From positions 1-33,655 of the forward strand of contig JAJAYT010000558.1 of assembly GCA_026786085.1 (NCBI GenBank): a stretch of DNA of 33,655 bases. The letters are read 5' to 3'. The notes below the pieces were generated by a model. It ran no database searches, was not told the origin of the DNA, and worked only from the letters and a program-made list of their open reading frames with translations. This stretch comes from Microcoleus sp. CAN_BIN18 (lineage in GTDB: Bacteria; Cyanobacteriota; Cyanobacteriia; Cyanobacteriales; Microcoleaceae). A program made the translations under genes and the position numbers. Positions within the stretch are counted from its first letter, which is position 1. Every line of letters begins with the position of its first letter. Shown here one piece after another: positions 27,934 to 33,655 of the stretch.

Positions 27934-30867
27934 TTAGCTGGATAAAGCAATTTTGTAGGCAGCAATTGTCTCCTGAATGCACCTGTCCCAACTAAATTTT
28001 TGAGCTTGTTTGAGCGACTTTAATGACATCTCATGACGCAAAGATGGACTGTTATAAATTTTTAGCATATTGTGGCAAAGTCCGTCAGCATCTTGAGGAT
28101 CGAGCATAATTCCTGCATCGCCAACTACTTCGGGAAGAGATGAGGTATTTGAAGTAATGACAGGAGTACCGCACTGCATTGCTTCTAAAGGTGGAAGGCC
28201 AAAACCTTCATAGAGCGACGGATAAACAAATGCTAGCGCACCGCTGTAAAGTGCCGCTAAATCTTCATCAGCTACATAACCAGTCATAATCACCCGGTCT
28301 TTTGGTAAACTGTTCTGAGATATTTCTGTAAATATATGTTCGTAATCCCAGCCCAGAGGGCCAACTAATACGAGGTACAAATCTTTGATGCCTTGCTGTT
28401 GGACTACTTTTGCAAAACAACGGATGGCGTGTAGGATATTTTTGCGAGGTTCTATCGTACTTACACCCAAGATGTATTGTGCATCAGGTATGGAGTATTT
28501 TTTTCTGATAGTTGCAATCTTGTTGGTGTCACGGCAAGGATAGAATGTATTCGGATTAGCTGCTAGATAGGAAACACAAACTTTTGCTGGATCAAGATTT
28601 TTTACGTGATTGAGTAGGTCGTTTCTCGTGGCGCGAGATATGCAGATTATCGAATCTTCGGGAGTTAAAGTTTGTAATGACATTACCATTCTCTGATAAT
28701 CGACATCGTTTTTGCCTATAAATAAATCTGACAAGATAATGGGAATCAAATCGTAAATTGTCGAAATTTTTTTCAGGCTTTTAACTTGCCTTACTTGGTC
28801 TGGTATGTGATAAAATGTGGAGTGATAAATATTTGTTTCGTTCAAGATTTGGGGGTCGAGGGAGTTACGATCAATGGTGAGATTCATCGCCTGAGCTATA
28901 GGATCTTTTAAGCTTTCTATTAAAGACTGATTATCTGATTTACTGCCATTATTCATCATAACTTTACTCTGATTTTCCAGCATTCTGTAAAGTTCAGTTA
29001 GTTTGGTACGCAATTCACAAATAAACTTGGGATGTACGAAGGGTATGTCTTTGAAAATAGGCTGCGATTCCAAATAATTCAGGGAATTGTGCACGGCATA
29101 TATAGAATGAGTGGCAGAAAAAGATAGCTCTAATTCTGTTGAGGGAAGTAAGCCCAATGCAATATTCTCGATAACTCTAGCAACGCCTGTTCGAGAACGA
29201 TTTAGCTGATGTCCGTATCCGAGAACGGAGATGTCATAAATAATTTTGAGGGGTTTTTCTAATTGTTGACCGCTAACTGGTATTAACTGGGAATTGTCTG
29301 CTTTTTTATAATAGTCTTTGTGGATAATCAGCAGCAGAGAGGTAGCCACATAACCGCCCATTTCTAATTTTAGATGCGGTTCGGTATAAGGTTGTCTTGC
29401 TACTTTTAAGTCAGGCTGTTGATTGCCCATGTCATAGTTTACAGGCTCTACCCAGTGTCCTTGCTTTTCTAATTGTTGAATTAGCCGATCGATATCTTGA
29501 CGCCTGTAAAATACTAAATTGGGTAAATCTAGCGTACCAGCATTCGAGGTACAATTATATTCTGTTGTGTGAAGGGCAATTCCGCCACTCTTTAAACAAG
29601 CTAAAGATTTCTGAACAAATCGCAGCCCTTTTTCGATCGAGCCGATGTGTTCAAAAGCACAGGATGACCAAATAAAGTCGAATTTCTGCTGCTGTAAATC
29701 TTGAGGAATGTAGTTCATATCTACATCCCGAACTTCAACTAATCTATCAAATTGTTCGGGCGGACAAATTCGTTTCGCATTCAGAGCTTCTTTGCCTTTA
29801 CAAAGTTGGTTTGTCTCGCCCCATTCTTTTTGGCTAATAGGATTTAAACCTTGATCTGTGGCGACAATTTCGCAGCCCAAGGAAGCAAATAAAGAAGGCA
29901 GCGGTTCATTTCCGACAGCAAATCCTAAACCTCTTTTGCCATTAGCCAGAAAGTTTCTTTCTTGCAAAGCTTGGACAATTGCTACAAATTCCCACTGTTT
30001 GCGTGCGGGAGTAAACTCTTCTCTCATTTGGGCAATCCAATGCCGATAATAATCTGTTTGGAAATCTTTGTAGACACATAGCTTGCTGGTGAGCAAAAGT
30101 TTTTCTGGCTGTTGCGGAATGCTTGGGATTAAGTTTCTGGCAGCAACTTTGGTGATTTCGAGAACAGCAATCGCATTGGCAAAACTAAAGGGCGAATTAT
30201 ATTCTACATTGCTAAGTTCTAGGGGATTCGCTTGTACCCAAACTGAACGGTGTGTTGCTCTGTGGTAGGTTTGGACTAACTTTAAAAAACTGGGATTTAT
30301 CGCACTTTGTGGAATCTGGTATTTTTGAGATAAGAGGTTCAAGTAATCTCGATCGAACTGGATAAACCATCCCCTTTCTAAAAGCTTGCCAAAGGGTACT
30401 GTAATCAATGCTTGACCGCCATCAGACAGCAAATCATAAATTTTGGCGATCGCCTTTAAAGGCCCTTCTCGATCGCACTTTTCGAGATTTTCACCGTAAG
30501 TTTGATTTGGTTCAGCTCCTTGTCCGATATGTTCTACTGTAGAGATGGAGATTATAGCACTATATTTCTGGGATGGTGCAAGATCCATTAAATCTACATT
30601 CTCTACTCCGTCAGCTACTTCGTATTTATCTATAACTCTTCTAGCTTGAATTTGTGCCCGATCTTGCTCGATCAGTGCTTCATAATGTTTCAGCACGTTG
30701 CCGACTTCTAGCAGTCTGGTTTTGTCCTTTAATCTGGCCAGAAAATTGCAGGCTACGGGAATTTCTACTGCTCTCTCAGAACAGGGGAAATTATTGTGTT
30801 CGATGCGATTGTACGGCAACCGTTGCCCGTTGAAAATAAAAGTATCTGACAAGTCTAACATTGACAA
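27934..30867 (-). CDS. Fusion protein: two SAM-methyltransferase-like domains followed by a GT4 glycosyltransferase
   Basis: 977 aa; MT-like segments ([13 protein letters not shown]...[46 protein letters not shown]...[42 protein letters not shown]); C-terminal GT4 ([61 protein letters not shown]). Confidence 0.92.
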   Translation of the reverse strand: MSMLDLSDTFIFNGQRLPYNRIEHNNFPCSERAVEIPVACNFLARLKDKTRLLEVGNVLKHYEALIEQDRAQIQARRVIDKYEVADGVENVDLMDLAPSQKYSAIISISTVEHIGQGAEPNQTYGENLEKCDREGPLKAIAKIYDLLSDGGQALITVPFGKLLERGWFIQFDRDYLNLLSQKYQIPQSAINPSFLKLVQTYHRATHRSVWVQANPLELSNVEYNSPFSFANAIAVLEITKVAARNLIPSIPQQPEKLLLTSKLCVYKDFQTDYYRHWIAQMREEFTPARKQWEFVAIVQALQERNFLANGKRGLGFAVGNEPLPSLFASLGCEIVATDQGLNPISQKEWGETNQLCKGKEALNAKRICPPEQFDRLVEVRDVDMNYIPQDLQQQKFDFIWSSCAFEHIGSIEKGLRFVQKSLACLKSGGIALHTTEYNCTSNAGTLDLPNLVFYRRQDIDRLIQQLEKQGHWVEPVNYDMGNQQPDLKVARQPYTEPHLKLEMGGYVATSLLLIIHKDYYKKADNSQLIPVSGQQLEKPLKIIYDISVLGYGHQLNRSRTGVARVIENIALGLLPSTELELSFSATHSIYAVHNSLNYLESQPIFKDIPFVHPKFICELRTKLTELYRMLENQSKVMMNNGSKSDNQSLIESLKDPIAQAMNLTIDRNSLDPQILNETNIYHSTFYHIPDQVRQVKSLKKISTIYDLIPIILSDLFIGKNDVDYQRMVMSLQTLTPEDSIICISRATRNDLLNHVKNLDPAKVCVSYLAANPNTFYPCRDTNKIATIRKKYSIPDAQYILGVSTIEPRKNILHAIRCFAKVVQQQGIKDLYLVLVGPLGWDYEHIFTEISQNSLPKDRVIMTGYVADEDLAALYSGALAFVYPSLYEGFGLPPLEAMQCGTPVITSNTSSLPEVVGDAGIMLDPQDADGLCHNMLKIYNSPSLRHEMSLKSLKQAQKFSWDRCIQETIAAYKIALSS

Positions 30868-31316
30868 TTTACCACAAAAAATAAAGGTATATTAATCGTT
30901 TTTTCTGAACAGGCTAGGAGGGCCTGTTAAGAGAGAATGGTGCAAAATGTGAGTTTGACCCACTCAACACTTTGACCGAAGACGGCTGTATCGATCGGCT
31001 TGTTCCGTATGGGCAAAGATGCTCAACTCAGCTTGCACTCGCATAATATTTTCAAAATGCTTGACAAATTCATTTTTTAGGTGTATCCAACTGAGCTTTA
31101 TACATATCGATCGGCAGTTCGATCGCAGATTAAATCTAGCCCACAAGCGCAATCTTGGGAAGCCGGAGGGCGATCGTCGGTTGATGGTTTTAGACACCAG
31201 GGCGAATACTTTCAGCCTTACCAAGAAAGAATTGGTTTAAAGCCTCTCCCCTAAAGGCGAGAAATTAAAATCAGACGATTCATTACTCCAATCCTCTTCC
31301 TTCTAGGTAGAGATAG

Positions 31317-31354
31317 CTGTCAACTGTCAACTGTCAACTGTCAACTGTCAACTG
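31317..31354. repeat. Heptanucleotide tandem repeat (ctgtcaa x5 plus partial unit)
   Basis: Read directly. Confidence 0.95.
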
Positions 31355-31520
31355 AACAAGAAAGCCAGCCCAGCCCTATGCCATCTCTTCGAGAGCGCTA
31401 AATCCTGGTTGCTTCACAAAATAATTACGGGCCGCAAACAAGTTACAATTACGTTAAGATTGATGAACATAAATAAAAAATCCCAAGTCACAGGGACTAA
31501 AAATTAGGAGATCGACCTCG

Positions 31521-33359
31521 GTGAATAAACGCTGGAGAAACGCAGGCCTGTACGCACTTCTGGCTATTGTAGTCATTGCCTTAGCAACCGCATTTTTTGA
31601 TAAACAGCCCCCAAGCCGGGAAGTCTGGAAGTATAGCCAATTCATTCAGGAAGTCGAAAGCGACAGAGTAGACAAAATAAACATCAGTTCCGATCGCAGC
31701 AAAGCCCTCGTCACAGCCCAAGACGGCAGCAAAGTGATCGTCAACCTGCCGAACGACCCCGAACTGATCAACATCCTGACCAAAAATAAGGTAGATATTT
31801 CGGTTCTACCCCAAAACGACGAAGGCTTCTGGGTAAAAGCCCTCAGCAGCCTGTTCTTCCCGATTTTGCTCTTGGTGGGACTGTTTTTCTTGGTGCGACG
31901 CGCCCAAAACGGGCCCGGCAACCAAGCCATGAACTTCGGCAAATCCAAAGCTAGAGTCCAAATGGAGCCGCAAACTCAGGTGACTTTCAGCGACGTGGCC
32001 GGCATCGAACAAGCCAAGCTAGAACTCGCCGAAGTCGTAGACTTCCTGAAAAATGCCGATCGCTTCACCGCAGTCGGAGCAAAAATCCCCAAAGGTGTGC
32101 TGCTAGTCGGCCCTCCCGGAACAGGCAAAACCCTGCTGGCTAAAGCAGTTGCTGGAGAAGCAGGCGTTCCCTTCTTCTCGATTTCCGGTTCAGAATTTGT
32201 AGAAATGTTTGTGGGTGTGGGTGCTTCCCGCGTCCGCGACTTGTTTGAACAAGCTAAAACCAACGCTCCTTGCATCGTATTTATCGATGAAATTGACGCC
32301 GTAGGCCGTCAACGCGGCGCCGGTATGGGTGGTGGTAACGACGAACGGGAACAAACCCTGAACCAGTTGCTGACCGAAATGGACGGTTTTGAAGGCAATA
32401 CTGGGATTATTCTGATTGCTGCTACAAACCGCCCTGATGTGCTGGATGCTGCGCTGCTGCGTCCAGGTCGCTTCGATCGCCAAGTTGTGGTCGATCGCCC
32501 CGACTTCGGAGGCCGTCTCGAAATTCTCAACGTTCACGCCCGCGGCAAAACTTTGTCAAAAGATGTGGATTTAGAGAAAATCGCCCGCCGGACACCCGGT
32601 TTCACCGGTGCAGATTTGGCGAACTTGCTGAACGAATCGGCAATTTTGGCAGCCCGCCGCAACTTGACCGAAGTCTCGATGGATGAAGTCAACGATGCGA
32701 TCGACCGCGTGCTCGCAGGCCCAGAAAAGAAAGACCGTGTGATGAGCGAAAAGCGCAAAACCTTAGTTGCTTACCACGAAGCCGGTCACGCCTTAGTCGG
32801 TGCTTTGATGCCCGATTATGACCCAGTTCAAAAAATTAGCATTATCCCCCGCGGCCGCGCTGGCGGTTTGACTTGGTTCACACCAAGCGAAGATCGGATG
32901 GATTCTGGCTTATATTCTCGCTCTTACTTGCAAAATCAAATGGCGGTAGCTCTAGGCGGCCGCATTGCTGAAGAGATTGTCTTCGGTGAAGAAGAAGTGA
33001 CCACCGGTGCTTCCAACGATTTGCAACAAGTAGCAAGAGTCGCACGCCAAATGGTGACTCGCTTCGGTATGAGCGATCGACTAGGCCCTGTAGCTCTGGG
33101 TCGCCAACAAGGCAATATGTTCATGGGTCGCGATATCATGGCTGAACGGGATTTCTCCGAAGAAACCGCATCCATGATCGACGATGAAGTGCGTTTGTTG
33201 GTAGAACAAGCTTATCGCCGCGCTAAAGATGTACTCGTCGGCAACCGCCACGTCCTCAATGCTTTGGCTGATATGCTAGTTGAAAAGGAAACTGTGGATT
33301 CGGACGAATTGCAAAATTTGCTGGCTAACAGCGATGTCAAGATGGCGACTATTGCCTAA
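31521..33359 (+). CDS. ftsH: ATP-dependent zinc metalloprotease FtsH, GTG start
   Basis: 612 aa; [52 protein letters not shown] region, HEAGH zinc motif. Confidence 0.98.
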   Translation: MNKRWRNAGLYALLAIVVIALATAFFDKQPPSREVWKYSQFIQEVESDRVDKINISSDRSKALVTAQDGSKVIVNLPNDPELINILTKNKVDISVLPQNDEGFWVKALSSLFFPILLLVGLFFLVRRAQNGPGNQAMNFGKSKARVQMEPQTQVTFSDVAGIEQAKLELAEVVDFLKNADRFTAVGAKIPKGVLLVGPPGTGKTLLAKAVAGEAGVPFFSISGSEFVEMFVGVGASRVRDLFEQAKTNAPCIVFIDEIDAVGRQRGAGMGGGNDEREQTLNQLLTEMDGFEGNTGIILIAATNRPDVLDAALLRPGRFDRQVVVDRPDFGGRLEILNVHARGKTLSKDVDLEKIARRTPGFTGADLANLLNESAILAARRNLTEVSMDEVNDAIDRVLAGPEKKDRVMSEKRKTLVAYHEAGHALVGALMPDYDPVQKISIIPRGRAGGLTWFTPSEDRMDSGLYSRSYLQNQMAVALGGRIAEEIVFGEEEVTTGASNDLQQVARVARQMVTRFGMSDRLGPVALGRQQGNMFMGRDIMAERDFSEETASMIDDEVRLLVEQAYRRAKDVLVGNRHVLNALADMLVEKETVDSDELQNLLANSDVKMATIA

Positions 33360-33415
33360 TTGATTTTAGATTTTGGATTTGAAATTTTGGATTCAATCTA
33401 AAGTTTTAAATCTGT

Positions 33416-33460
33416 AATTGGGGTGGTTCTGGGATTGTCTGGAATCGCCCCGATTTTTTT
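33416..33460 (+). terminator. Candidate ftsH terminator
   Basis: attggggtggttctg ... tggaatcgccccgattttttt; stem with G-T pairs then T7. Confidence 0.5.
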
Positions 33461-33576
33461 GTGGGTGCAATGGCTGTTTCCGATCAAATCCGCTGACATC
33501 GGAATTCTACCAGAGTGCGATCGTCCCCGCTCGCCAGGATATCACTCGCGAGGGGGCGATCGCACTGTATCATTTC

Positions 33577-33655
33577 CGGCGTTGCTGATTCTGGGTATGA
33601 TTCATCAATTATGCGATCGCTACAACCTTGGGTAGGGGCAATTCATGAATTGCCC
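33577..33655. mobile_element. Second copy of MITE-like element B, truncated by the window end
   Basis: 79 bp identical to 4306-4384. Confidence 0.9.

Noticed and set aside
30964-31240. Overlapping small ORFs upstream of ftsH (86 and 73 aa)
   Set aside because: Could be a transposase relic, but I could not recognise a family; not called.

Overview
This is a cyanobacterial chromosomal window, probably from a filamentous Microcoleus/Oscillatoria-like genome. That lineage call rests on dense GCGATCGC (HIP1) palindromes, heptanucleotide tandem repeats and gene content, with no database search. Housekeeping genes recognised are prfC, infC, an AMIN-domain amidase, murI, tRNA-Asn(GTT) and ftsH. They are interleaved with a PIN-type toxin-antitoxin pair, a DUF4870 protein, a cyclic-nucleotide-binding protein next to a large NTT/MFS-HEAT transporter, an alpha/beta hydrolase, a NYN/YacP-like protein, an Rpn-like nuclease, a GH104-type lysozyme with a recombinase-like N-terminus, BrkB/YihY, a CBS-less CNNM protein, and an ~8.6 kb glycosylation cluster (22281-30867). 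The most notable items are: (1) the 1426-aa glycosyltransferase that joins GT4 and SPINDLY/GT41 modules with four copies of an uncharacterised ~125-aa repeat; (2) a murI whose only usable canonical start codon and first ~14 codons lie in a 7-bp tandem repeat; (3) a devB/devC pseudogene interrupted by an 87-bp MITE-like palindrome and joined to a 60-bp duplicated piece of the neighbouring lysozyme gene; (4) a recombinase SAM-like/TM/lysozyme architecture; and (5) several MITE-like elements with visible terminal inverted repeats, one with an intact 6-bp target duplication and a second copy at the window end. No CRISPR array, rRNA or complete insertion sequence was seen.
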